Position numbers and translations under genes: made by a program. Shown piece by piece: positions 34,424 to 42,974 of a stretch of 64,000 bases of DNA; position 1 is the stretch's first letter; the number at the start of each line of letters is the position of its first letter. The notes under the pieces are model-generated. The model searched no databases. It worked only from the letters and a program-made list of their open reading frames with translations, and was not told the origin of the DNA. Origin of the DNA: Taklimakanibacter sp021828105 (GTDB lineage Bacteria > Pseudomonadota > Alphaproteobacteria > Rhizobiales > Aestuariivirgaceae); contig JAKATG010000017.1 in the NCBI GenBank assembly GCA_021828105.1, positions 62,001 to 126,000 of the forward strand. Direction: 5' to 3'.

Positions 34424-36403
34424 TCAGCCCGGCGTGTACCAGATCGGCGATGTGTAAGCGCGCTCCTGGCCGAACAACGGCGTGTCGGCGGGCATCTTGA
34501 TGTTGAAGCGCACTGCATCATAGGCGGTCCAGCGCGGCGTCGGGATTTCGAGCACCCGCGCATAGTATACGGCGCGCAAGGCCGGATCGAAATCCGGATC
34601 GGTCCAGGCCTTGATGAGCTCGGAGGCGCCGATCGTGTTGGTCCAGGTCGCCGTCGCCACGTCGACGGTGTTGCCGACCGGCGGCAGCTTGCCGTCGGGA
34701 CCCGGCACGCGGCCGTCCGACCAGACGACGTCATAGACCTTTTCCTGCCGCTTGCCGGCGGCGTCGATCCAGCCCTTGACGATCTGGATCCGGTCGAGAT
34801 TGCCGCCGATCGGATCCTTGAGTGCCGCGACGAGGAAGGTCGGCGCCTTGCCCGCCGGAGCGGCGCGCAGGTCGCCGCCCATCGGCACGCCCTTGGCATA
34901 GCCGGCAAAAGCGGGGCTGCGCGAGCGTGCATCGGCGTCGGTGAAATCCCAGCCGCCGAAGAAGCGCACGAGCATGCGCGGGCCGGTGGTGGCGTAAACC
35001 TCCTTGCGGCGCATGGCGTCCCAGATCGCTTCACGCGTGTTCTCGCTCGCCCACACGCCGGCATAGCCCGCGGCGACCATCTGCCAGCCCATCAGGAAGA
35101 CATCGCCATTGCGCATGAATTCATGGGCGGCGCGATGCGGGCTGGGCTCGGCGCCGGAATGCTTGCCGAAGAAGTTTTCCTCCTCGGCGGTGGTGAGCGA
35201 CGTGTGGCTGTCGGTCGAGCCGACCATGCCGAACTTGTAAGGATTGACGCCGAGCTTGGCCTCGAGCTGGAGGCCGGTCTGCAAGGCGGTGCGCGCATAT
35301 TCCCGCTCCAGCATCTCCGGCTTCTTCACTTCGCTCAGATTGAGGTTGCCCTTGTCCCATAATTCGTAGCCGGCGAACTCGTCGGTGGGCGAGAGATAGG
35401 GATGAGCTTCGCCGTCGCCCTTGATCTGGGTCACCTCATAGAGCGGCTCCCAGCGGGCGCGCGTCTTGGCGTAATCCGGCGACAAGGGCTGGCCGGTGAC
35501 CGGATTGGTCTCGGTCGGAAACATCCAGCCGTTCGAGAGATTGCCGTTATGCGGGATGGCCAGCACGCGCCCGCCGGTCTTGTCCTCATAGGCCTGGAGG
35601 TGTTTCCACAGATCCTCGGGCGTCGTGCTGCCGAGCGGCGGATAGGTCGTGAAGGGAAGCGTCTGGCTCGCCCGCGCACCGCCATCGCGATAGATCACCA
35701 CACGGTGCAGATTGTTGCCGGGCGGGACCTGCGAGGTCCACTCATAGCCGATGAAGGCGCTGAACCGACCAGGCTCGTTGTATTTTTCCGCCGCCGCGAC
35801 GATCTGGTCCCAGGTCGCCTGAAAACCCTCGGAGCCCGGCAGAAACTCCAGCGCCGGCGGGAATTTGCCGCGTGAAAAGCTGTCGATGATCTCGAGCGCG
35901 GCCCTGACGCCGTCCTCGCCGCCCTTCTGCACCAGATCGTACCAGCGCCGGCCGGTCGGATCGGCGAGCATTTCGGGTTTTCCGGCGAAGAGTGCCGGGA
36001 AGAAACCCATATTGTCGGAATGATCGGAGATGACCAGGAAATCGAGCGGGCGCGACAGCTTCACCCGCTCGCCGCCGGAGGCAGTCAGCTCCTCGCCGCG
36101 GGCGAAGCGGTAGGCGTCCTCGAAGCCAAGCCTTGTGCCGAAGGCGCCGGCATCCAGTGACGCGCTGGTGTGCAGATGCGTGTCGCCCCAGTATACGCGG
36201 CTCGGAAAATTGCGCCCGGCATAGGGCGAATAGCCCGGCGGCTTTCCCGGCAGGACGGTCGCAGCATCGAGCGTGCCGATGTCGGTGATCGTTTGCGCCG
36301 CCGCCGGACAGGCGACGAGCGAGCAGCCGATCGCCAGAGCCAGGCGCAGCTGCTGCTTGCCGCGGACCGGTCGCACCCGGGCTGCATTGTCATCATTCTG
36401 CAT
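34424..36403 (-). CDS. Exported DUF3604 protein (PHP-like hydrolase fold)
   Basis: The 659-residue exported protein has signal peptide LALAIGCSLVACPAAAQ. SRVYWGDTHLHTSASLDAGA contains a GDTHLHT metal-binding motif, and FLVISDHSDNMG a second. MVGSTDSHTSLTTAEEENF and EVYATTGPRMLVRFF are DUF3604 hallmarks. The layout suggests a metal-dependent phosphoesterase-like enzyme of the PHP/amidohydrolase type, but no substrate is known. AGGAGGAAGCG precedes the ATG. It heads a unit with PPIase and HupE. Confidence 0.9.
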   Translation of the reverse strand: MQNDDNAARVRPVRGKQQLRLALAIGCSLVACPAAAQTITDIGTLDAATVLPGKPPGYSPYAGRNFPSRVYWGDTHLHTSASLDAGAFGTRLGFEDAYRFARGEELTASGGERVKLSRPLDFLVISDHSDNMGFFPALFAGKPEMLADPTGRRWYDLVQKGGEDGVRAALEIIDSFSRGKFPPALEFLPGSEGFQATWDQIVAAAEKYNEPGRFSAFIGYEWTSQVPPGNNLHRVVIYRDGGARASQTLPFTTYPPLGSTTPEDLWKHLQAYEDKTGGRVLAIPHNGNLSNGWMFPTETNPVTGQPLSPDYAKTRARWEPLYEVTQIKGDGEAHPYLSPTDEFAGYELWDKGNLNLSEVKKPEMLEREYARTALQTGLQLEAKLGVNPYKFGMVGSTDSHTSLTTAEEENFFGKHSGAEPSPHRAAHEFMRNGDVFLMGWQMVAAGYAGVWASENTREAIWDAMRRKEVYATTGPRMLVRFFGGWDFTDADARSRSPAFAGYAKGVPMGGDLRAAPAGKAPTFLVAALKDPIGGNLDRIQIVKGWIDAAGKRQEKVYDVVWSDGRVPGPDGKLPPVGNTVDVATATWTNTIGASELIKAWTDPDFDPALRAVYYARVLEIPTPRWTAYDAVRFNIKMPADTPLFGQERAYTSPIWYTPG

Positions 36404-36521
36404 CGCTTCCTCCTGTCCATCGGTTTGACGTACGGACAGTCTCTAGCAGCGGGAGATGACGATCAATTGCCCCAAGGTCCATGGCTAGCCAGCGGCGGCA
36501 GTGAACGCAAATGCGGGGATC

Positions 36522-37430
36522 TCAGCGGTGGAATTTGTCGGCGGTGAGCCAGAAGACCTCGCCTTCACTCTCAGCTGTGTCGAGCCAGAAGAAATCGAGC
36601 TCCGGATAATCATCTTCCAGAAGCTCGCGGCCGCGGCCGATCTCGCACAAGAGCCCGCCACCGGGATTGAGATGGCGCGGCACCTCGGCCAGGATGCGGC
36701 GCACGATATCGAGGCCGTCCTCGCCGCCATCGAGCGCCATGGCTGGCTCGTGCCGGAATTCCGGCGGCAGTTCCTCCATCGCCGCCGCATCGACATAGGG
36801 CGGGTTGGTGATGATGAGGTCGTAGCGCTCCTGCGCCACCGGCTGGAAGAGATCGCCCTCATAGAGATTGAGCCGGTCGGCATGGCCCGACTCCGCGATA
36901 TTGAGCCGCGCCACTTCGAGCGCTTGCGGCGACAATTCGACCGCATCGATCAGGGCATTGGGAAAGACATGGGCGGCGAGGATGGCGAGGCATCCCGAGC
37001 CCGTGCACAGATCGAGCACGCGGCCGACTTGCGAAACGTCGGGAACGAGCGTGAAGCCTTCGCCGCCGAAGAGGTCAGTGAACAGGAGCTCGCCGATGAA
37101 GGAGCGCGGCACGATCACCCGTTCGTCGACATGGAAGGGGATGCCCTGGATATAAGCCTTCTTGGTGAGATAGGCGGATGGGCGGCGCTTCGTCACGCGC
37201 TCCTCGATGCGGGCGAGCAGCAGCTCGCGCTCAGGCAGCGTGAGCCGCGCCTCGGCCCAGGGGTTGATGTCGTCAACCGGAAGATGAAGCGTCTCGAGGA
37301 TGAGGAAGGCCGCCTCGTCGACGGCGCTTGCCGTTCCCTGACCAAAGGCCAGGCCCGCCTCGCCGAACCGGCTCACCGCGAAACGCAGCAAATCGCGGAT
37401 GGAAATCAGGTCCTCGGCATGGTTTTTCAT
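36522..37430 (-). CDS. prmB: 50S ribosomal protein L3 glutamine methyltransferase
   Basis: The 302-residue protein (from ATG 37430) methylates a glutamine of ribosomal protein L3 with S-adenosylmethionine. VLDLCTGSGCLAILAAHVFP is the SAM motif and IITNPPYVDAAAMEELPPEF the catalytic NPPY motif; FIGELLFTDLFG separates PrmB from PrmC. A longer form from 37487 is possible but has no better ribosome site. It diverges from the xylonate dehydratase gene. Confidence 0.93.
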   Translation of the reverse strand: MKNHAEDLISIRDLLRFAVSRFGEAGLAFGQGTASAVDEAAFLILETLHLPVDDINPWAEARLTLPERELLLARIEERVTKRRPSAYLTKKAYIQGIPFHVDERVIVPRSFIGELLFTDLFGGEGFTLVPDVSQVGRVLDLCTGSGCLAILAAHVFPNALIDAVELSPQALEVARLNIAESGHADRLNLYEGDLFQPVAQERYDLIITNPPYVDAAAMEELPPEFRHEPAMALDGGEDGLDIVRRILAEVPRHLNPGGGLLCEIGRGRELLEDDYPELDFFWLDTAESEGEVFWLTADKFHR

Positions 37431-37538
37431 GAGGAATCCCATAGCGGGGCCGGGCAGCCGCGCCAAGGGGTCGCGGCTGCCCTGCAATGGCCAAGGAAAG
37501 CTTGCCTCCGGCGGGGGTGGTCATGCTATTTGTATGAC

Positions 37539-39332
37539 ATGAAAAAATCCCCGCCCAAGCTCAGGTCGCAGGCCTGGTTCGACAACCCCGACAATATCGA
37601 CATGACGGCGCTCTATCTCGAGCGCTATCTGAATTACGGCTTCACCCGCGCCGAATTGCAGTCCGGCAAGCCGATCATCGGCATCGCCCAGACGGGTTCC
37701 GACCTGTCGCCCTGCAACCGCGCCCATCTGGAGCTCGCCAAACGGGTGCGCGACGGCATCACCGCGGCGGGCGGCGTGCCGCTCGAATTCCCCACCCATC
37801 CGATCCAGGAAACCGGCAAGCGGCCGACCGCCTCGCTCGACCGCAACCTCACCTATCTGAGTTTGGTCGAGGTCCTGTTCGGCTATCCGATCGACGGCGT
37901 GGTGCTCACCGTCGGCTGCGACAAGACGACACCCGCGGCGCTGATGGCGGCGGCGACCGTCAATATCCCGGCCATCGCGCTCTCCTCGGGGCCCATGCTC
38001 AATGGCTGGTACAAGGGCGAGCGCACCGGCTCCGGCACGATCCTGTGGAAGGCGCGCGAGCTCCTCGCCACCGGCGACATCGATTATGAAGGCTTCGTCG
38101 AGCTCGTCGCTTCTTCCGCCGCCTCGACCGGCTTCTGCAACACCATGGGCACCGCGACCTCGATGAACTCGCTGGCCGAGGCGCTCGGCATGACGCTGCC
38201 CGGCAATGCCGCGATCCCGGCACCCTATCGCGAGCGCGGCCAGATCGCCTATATGACCGGCAGGCGCATCGTCGAGATGGTCAAGGAAGACCTCACCCCG
38301 TCCAAGATCCTCACCCGCAAGGCCTTCGAGAACGCCATCGCGGTCAATTCGGCGATCGGCGGATCGACCAACTGCCCGATCCATCTCAATGCCATCGCCC
38401 GCCATATCGGCGTTCCGCTCGAGGTGGCCGATTGGGAGAAGCATGGCTATGACATCCCGCTGCTGGTCAATCTGCAGCCGGCCGGCGAATATCTGGGCGA
38501 GGACTATCATCGCGCCGGCGGCGTGCCTGCGGTCGTCGGCGAGCTCATCAAGGCCAAGCGCATTCACGAGGACGCGCTCACCGTCAACGGCAAGACGATC
38601 GGCGAGAATTGCAAAGATAAGCTCTCGCAGAATCACGAAGTGATCAAACCTTATGACGCGCCGATCAAGAAAGAGGCCGGCTTCAAGATGCTGAAGGGCA
38701 ACCTCTTCGATGCGGCGATCATGAAGACGAGCGTCATCTCGGACGAGTTCCGCCAGCGCTATCTCTCCAATCCCAAGGATCCCAATGCCTTCGAGGCGAA
38801 AGCGATCGTGTTCGACGGGCCAGAGGATTATCACAAGCGCATCGACGATCCGAAGCTCGGCATCGACGAGCATACGGTCCTGTTCATGCGCGGCACCGGA
38901 CCCTTGGGCTATCCGGGTGCGGCCGAGGTCGTCAATATGCGCGCCCCCGGCGAGCTCCTGAAGAAGGGCGTGCATTCGCTGCCCTGCGTCGGCGACGGGC
39001 GCCAGTCCGGCACATCGGGCTCGCCCTCGATCCTCAACGCCTCGCCCGAAGCCGCGGCCGGCGGCGGCCTCGCTCTCTTGAAGGACGGCGATCGCGTGCG
39101 TATCGACCTCAACAAGGGCACCGCCGATATCCTCATCTCCAAGGAGGAGCTCGAACAGCGACGCATTGCCTTTAAGTCGAATGGCGGCTATCACGTACCG
39201 GAAAGTCAGACGCCTTGGCAGGAGATCTTCCGCGCCAATGTCGAGCAACTATCGGAAGGCATGGTGCTGAAGCCCGCCGTCAAATATCAGAAGATCGCGC
39301 AGACGAAGGGCCTGCCGCGCGACAACCACTGA
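37539..39332 (+). CDS. xylD: D-xylonate dehydratase (IlvD/Edd family)
   Basis: The 597-residue enzyme removes water from D-xylonate to give 2-keto-3-deoxyxylonate. It carries the IlvD/Edd [Fe-S] cysteine motifs: PIIGIAQTGSDLSPCN, LTVGCDKTTPAALMA and GFCNTMGTATSMNSLAEALG. SQAWFDNPDNIDMTALYLER closely matches Caulobacter XylD as I recall it, and the length (595-600) agrees. L-arabonate dehydratase is the main alternative. The next gene, a mutarotase, starts inside its stop (TGATG). This start is chosen because upstream codons run through the divergent promoter region. Confidence 0.9.
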   Translation: MKKSPPKLRSQAWFDNPDNIDMTALYLERYLNYGFTRAELQSGKPIIGIAQTGSDLSPCNRAHLELAKRVRDGITAAGGVPLEFPTHPIQETGKRPTASLDRNLTYLSLVEVLFGYPIDGVVLTVGCDKTTPAALMAAATVNIPAIALSSGPMLNGWYKGERTGSGTILWKARELLATGDIDYEGFVELVASSAASTGFCNTMGTATSMNSLAEALGMTLPGNAAIPAPYRERGQIAYMTGRRIVEMVKEDLTPSKILTRKAFENAIAVNSAIGGSTNCPIHLNAIARHIGVPLEVADWEKHGYDIPLLVNLQPAGEYLGEDYHRAGGVPAVVGELIKAKRIHEDALTVNGKTIGENCKDKLSQNHEVIKPYDAPIKKEAGFKMLKGNLFDAAIMKTSVISDEFRQRYLSNPKDPNAFEAKAIVFDGPEDYHKRIDDPKLGIDEHTVLFMRGTGPLGYPGAAEVVNMRAPGELLKKGVHSLPCVGDGRQSGTSGSPSILNASPEAAAGGGLALLKDGDRVRIDLNKGTADILISKEELEQRRIAFKSNGGYHVPESQTPWQEIFRANVEQLSEGMVLKPAVKYQKIAQTKGLPRDNH

Positions 39333-40333
39333 TGGCGACGCGCGTCGCCGAACTCGAAGCGGGAACCTTCGAGGGCGAGGCGGCACGCAATTTCGAAATC
39401 GTGAGCGAGAGCGGCTTCCGCGCGACCTTCAATGCGGTGGGCGCGCGGCTGATGGCGCTCCATTATCCGGACGGCTTCGACATCGTCGCCGGCCCCGAGC
39501 GCATCGAAGACATGCTCGAGAGCGACATCTATGCCGGGGCCATTTGCGGGCGTTTCGCCAACCGCATCGGCAATGGCCGCTTCATGCTCAACGACAAGGA
39601 GCGTCAGCTCACCCAGAATCTTCCCCCGCATCACCTGCATGGCGGCGTCAACGGCTTCCACCGCAAGAACTGGGTGTCCGAGATCGAGGACGATGCGCTC
39701 GTCTTCTCGCTCGTCTCGAAGAGCCAAGAGGAAGGCTATCCCGGCAGGTTCAGGGCGCGGGCGGTCTATCGCTTCGATGACGACATTCTGAGCCTCGATA
39801 TCGAGGCGCGGACGCGGCGGCCGACCATCGTCAATCTCACCAACCATGCCTATTGGAATCTCTCGGGTGCTAAGACCATCACCAATCATGTGCTGCAGAT
39901 CTCGGCCCAGGCCTATACGCCGACCGACCAGACCCTCATCCCGACCGGGGCGGTCAGCTTCGTTTCGGGGACAAATTACGATTTCCGCGAGCCGACGCTG
40001 CTTGAGGAGGCCTTTGGCGACGATCAGGGCTTTGACACCAATTTCTGCCTGGAAGGCCCGCGCTACGAGCTCCATCATGCGGCGACGCTCATGGCCCAAG
40101 GCCGCGAGTTCGATCTCTTCACCACCGAGCCCGGCCTGCAGCTCTATACGGCCGGCCATCACGGGCCGGAGCTCAAAGGCAAGAACGGCCAGCCTTTGAG
40201 GCGCTTCGGATCGATTGCGCTCGAGCCGCAGAACTGGCCCGACGCGCCCAACCATCCGAATTTCCCCTCGGCGGTGCTGAAACAGGGCGAAGTCTACCAC
40301 CATCGCATGGAATGGCGGTTCAGGCAGGTTTAG
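39332..40333 (+). CDS. galM: Aldose 1-epimerase (galactose mutarotase)
   Basis: The 333-residue GalM-fold enzyme interconverts alpha and beta anomers of aldoses. GAICGRFANRIGNGRFML is a family signature, and LPPHHLHGGVNGFHRKNW and VNLTNHAYWNLSG hold the catalytic histidines. LEPQNWPDAPNHPNFPSAVL with the catalytic Glu completes the site. It is coupled to xylD by a one-base stop/start overlap, so it probably prepares the pyranose form for dehydrogenase or transport. Confidence 0.95.
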   Translation: MATRVAELEAGTFEGEAARNFEIVSESGFRATFNAVGARLMALHYPDGFDIVAGPERIEDMLESDIYAGAICGRFANRIGNGRFMLNDKERQLTQNLPPHHLHGGVNGFHRKNWVSEIEDDALVFSLVSKSQEEGYPGRFRARAVYRFDDDILSLDIEARTRRPTIVNLTNHAYWNLSGAKTITNHVLQISAQAYTPTDQTLIPTGAVSFVSGTNYDFREPTLLEEAFGDDQGFDTNFCLEGPRYELHHAATLMAQGREFDLFTTEPGLQLYTAGHHGPELKGKNGQPLRRFGSIALEPQNWPDAPNHPNFPSAVLKQGEVYHHRMEWRFRQV

Positions 40334-40388
40334 GCACGGCGTTGCGCGGCGCGGCATTGGCGGTAGACTGCGGCCCAAAGGACAGTTC

Positions 40389-41462
40389 ATGAAGGACATT
40401 GTGGTTGTCGGCGCCGGCAAGATCGGCTCCACCATCGCCCGGCTGCTCGGCGATACCGGCGATTATCGCCTGACCGTCGTGGACCGCGCCGCCGACCAGC
40501 TGCGCCTGGTCGAAAAATCGAAGAAGGTCCGCACGAAGATTCTGGAGATATCGGACAAAACACTCGAGTCCGTTCTCGACGGCTGTTATGCCGTGCTGAG
40601 CGCCGCCCCCTACCAGCTGACCACGACGATCGCCAAAGCCGCGGCGCGCGCCCAGGTGCATTATCTCGATCTCACCGAAGACGTCCGCTCTACCCGCAAG
40701 ATCCGCGCGATCGCCGCCAAGGCGGCTTCCGCCTTCCTGCCGCAATGCGGTCTCGCACCTGGTTTCGTCTCCATCGTCGCCCATGATCTCGCCAGCCGCT
40801 TCGAGACGCTCGACAGCGTGCGCATGCGGGTCGGCGCCTTGCCGCAATATCCCTCCAATGCGCTCAACTACAACCTGACCTGGAGCACCGACGGCGTCAT
40901 CAATGAATATATCGAGCCCTGCGAGGCCATCGTCGATGGCCATTTCATGGAAGTGCCGGCGCTCGAGGAGCGCGAGGAGTTCTCGCTCGACGGCGTGACC
41001 TACGAAGCCTTCAACACCTCGGGCGGGCTCGGCACGCTGGCCGAGACGCTGAAGGGCAAGGTCAACACGCTCAACTACCGCACCATCCGCTATCCGGGCC
41101 ATGTGGCGATCATGAAGGCGCTGCTCAACGATCTCGGCCTCAGGCACCGCCGCGACCTGCTCAAGGACATATTGGAGAATGCCCTGCCGACGACGACCCA
41201 GGACGTGGTCATCATCTTCGTCACCGTCAGCGGCCGCCGCGAGGGTCGGCTGATCCAGGAGACCTATGCCAACAAGATCTACAGCCGTGAGATCAGAGGC
41301 AAGATGCACAGCGCCATCCAGATGACCACGGCGGCGAGCATCTGCGCCGTGCTCGATCTCCTGGCGCAAGGCACGCTGCCGCAAAAGGGCTTCATCCACC
41401 AGGAAGACATCCGCTTGAGCGACTTCCTCGCCAACCGCTTCGGCAAGGTATTCGCCAACTAG
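40389..41462 (+). CDS. Saccharopine dehydrogenase-like NAD(P)-binding protein
   Basis: The 357-residue protein begins KDIVVVGAGKIGSTIARLLG, a Rossmann motif, and LDLTEDVRSTRKIRAIA and LAPGFVSIVAHDLASRFETL are typical of saccharopine/carboxynorspermidine dehydrogenase relatives. Members catalyse reductive joining or splitting of amino acids with 2-oxo acids; a lysine 6-dehydrogenase-like role is also possible. It is 55 bases after the mutarotase on the same strand but is functionally unrelated on its face. Confidence 0.82.
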   Translation: MKDIVVVGAGKIGSTIARLLGDTGDYRLTVVDRAADQLRLVEKSKKVRTKILEISDKTLESVLDGCYAVLSAAPYQLTTTIAKAAARAQVHYLDLTEDVRSTRKIRAIAAKAASAFLPQCGLAPGFVSIVAHDLASRFETLDSVRMRVGALPQYPSNALNYNLTWSTDGVINEYIEPCEAIVDGHFMEVPALEEREEFSLDGVTYEAFNTSGGLGTLAETLKGKVNTLNYRTIRYPGHVAIMKALLNDLGLRHRRDLLKDILENALPTTTQDVVIIFVTVSGRREGRLIQETYANKIYSREIRGKMHSAIQMTTAASICAVLDLLAQGTLPQKGFIHQEDIRLSDFLANRFGKVFAN

Positions 41463-41537
41463 GGCTGGGCTGGATGGCCGCCTCAAGGGCGGCCATGACG
41501 GAGCTGAGAAGCGGAGCCGCAGTCACTTTTCAGCCCT
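41461..41537. repeat. Palindromic intergenic element between convergent genes
   Basis: Outer arms AGGGCTG (41461-41467) and CAGCCCT (41531-41537) enclose a perfect hairpin ATGGCCGCC / GGCGGCCAT (41474-41482, 41488-41496). The outer arm begins inside the saccharopine-like stop codon. It lies between two convergent genes and can serve as a bidirectional terminator or as a member of a dispersed repeat family. Confidence 0.65.
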
Positions 41538-41552
41538 AAGTCGGAGTGCCGG

Positions 41553-42305
41553 CTACACCCACCCGCCGTCGACGGTGAAATCCTGATTGGTGCAGGCGGA
41601 CGCCTCATCCGACGCCAGGAACAACGCCATGCGGGCGATGTCGAGCGGATAGAGCTTCCGCTTGAGGCACTGGTTCTTCATGATCTCCTTCTCGCCCTCG
41701 GGCGTTACCCAGAGCTTCAGCTGGCGCTCGGTCATGATCCAGCCGGGCGAGATGGTGTTGACGCGGATATTGTCGGGTCCGAGATCGCGCGCCAGCGAGC
41801 GCGTCAGGCCGGTGACGCCCGATTTCGACGCGGTATAGGCGGCCATGCCGCCCTGGCCGATCTTCCACGAGGTGGAGCCGAGATTGATGATCGAGCCGCC
41901 ACCCGATTTCTGCATCATCGGGATCACCGCCTGGGCAGCGAAGAACTGATGCTTGATGTTGACGGCGATGCGCTGGTCCCAATAATCCGGCGTCATCTTG
42001 TCCCAGGCGTGACGCTCGTCATGGGCGGCATTGTTGACGAGGACGGTGATAGGCCCCAGCGCCTTGGCAGCGTCGGCGATCGATTGCTGCAGCGCCTTGA
42101 TGTCGGTGACGTCGCAATGACCGAACCACACCGCGCCCGAGAGCCTGGCTTTCAGTCTCTCGCCCGCCTCCTTGGCGATATCGATGAAGGCCACCTTCGC
42201 GTCCTGCTTTGCGAATTCCTCGACGATCGCTTCGCCGATGCCCATGGCGCCACCGGTGATGAACACCGTCTTGCCCTTGAGGCTCGGATAGATGGCTCGA
42301 GTCAT
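41553..42305 (-). CDS. SDR-family D-xylose 1-dehydrogenase-like enzyme
   Basis: The 250-residue short-chain dehydrogenase has an NAD(P)-binding ITGGAMGIG motif and the catalytic Ser-Tyr-Lys in LGSTSWKIGQG and YTASKSG. RAIYPSLKGKTVFITGG and the ending DFTVDGGWV match the Caulobacter xylose dehydrogenase (XylB of that genus) as I recall it. It would oxidise D-xylose, or L-arabinose, to the lactone with NAD. It converges on the xylD-galM unit, close enough for shared function. Confidence 0.85.
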   Translation of the reverse strand: MTRAIYPSLKGKTVFITGGAMGIGEAIVEEFAKQDAKVAFIDIAKEAGERLKARLSGAVWFGHCDVTDIKALQQSIADAAKALGPITVLVNNAAHDERHAWDKMTPDYWDQRIAVNIKHQFFAAQAVIPMMQKSGGGSIINLGSTSWKIGQGGMAAYTASKSGVTGLTRSLARDLGPDNIRVNTISPGWIMTERQLKLWVTPEGEKEIMKNQCLKRKLYPLDIARMALFLASDEASACTNQDFTVDGGWV

Positions 42306-42388
42306 GACTGCTCCCGTTTTGTATGACTTTTGCCGGTTGGTTACAGGGAAAACTGCTGCTATGGCAAGCTCTTCTGACGGAGAGCCAG

Positions 42389-42904
42389 ATGCCGATCACA
42401 CGCCCCTATCTCGTGAGCATGGCGGCTTACAACAGCTGGATGAACGGCAAGGTCTATGACGCGGCCGCAAGATTGCCGCCTGAGGAGATCGCTCGCGACC
42501 GCGGCGCCTTCTTCAAGTCGATCCTCGGCACGCTCAATCATCTGCTCTATGCCGACCTCGTCTGGATCGGTCGCTTCAAGGACGGCCGGCCACGCATCAC
42601 TGATCCCGACGTCCTGCTGCTGCATGAGGACCTTTCAGCCTTGCGGCAAGCCCGCAGGGCGCTCGACCGCGAGATCGAAGACTGGGCAAAGACGATCGAT
42701 GAGACCTGGCTGGCGCGGCCCTTCACGTTCAAGACGCTCAAGGGCGATGCCGAGTTCACCTTCCCGGCCTCCATCCTGGTGATGCATATGTTCAATCACC
42801 AGACGCATCACCGCGGCCAGATCACGACGCTTCTGACTCAGGCTGGAGAAGATGTCGGCGTGACTGATATTCTCATGCTGCCGGGGCTGAAGGAGATGGT
42901 CTAG
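42389..42904 (+). CDS. DinB-family protein
   Basis: The 171-residue protein is a four-helix-bundle DinB/DUF664-type protein. NHLLYADLVWIGRF and MHMFNHQTHHRGQITTLLTQ provide the three conserved histidines that bind a metal in DinB folds. Known relatives include mycothiol- or bacillithiol-dependent transferases and damage-inducible proteins; no specific reaction follows from the sequence. Start 42389 follows an ACGGAGAG. Confidence 0.9.
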   Translation: MPITRPYLVSMAAYNSWMNGKVYDAAARLPPEEIARDRGAFFKSILGTLNHLLYADLVWIGRFKDGRPRITDPDVLLLHEDLSALRQARRALDREIEDWAKTIDETWLARPFTFKTLKGDAEFTFPASILVMHMFNHQTHHRGQITTLLTQAGEDVGVTDILMLPGLKEMV

Positions 42905-42929
42905 CGCGGTGGAGCGCATTCTTAGTTTC

Positions 42930-42972
42930 GCATCATCTTATCCGAAAAGTCTGCAACTTTTCGGGATGATGC
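42930..42972. repeat. Dispersed palindrome/terminator-like hairpin
   Basis: GCATCATC..TCCGAAAAGT (42930-42950) and ACTTTTCGGGATGATGC (42956-42972) form a stem of 17 pairs with a three-base bulge and loop CTGCA. Elements with TCCGAAAA..TTTTCGG arms and GCATCATC ends recur between genes in Rhizobiales. It sits between the stops of dinB and polA and ends just before the polA stop, so it can end both transcripts. Confidence 0.8.
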
Positions 42973-42974
42973 GC

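Noticed and set aside
36501..37538. N-terminal extension of about 346 codons on xylonate dehydratase
   Set aside because: It covers prmB in antisense. The true enzyme start at 37539 gives the family length of about 597 residues.
37521..39248. A 575-codon minus-strand frame
   Set aside because: It is antisense to xylonate dehydratase; no motif in it resembles a protein family.
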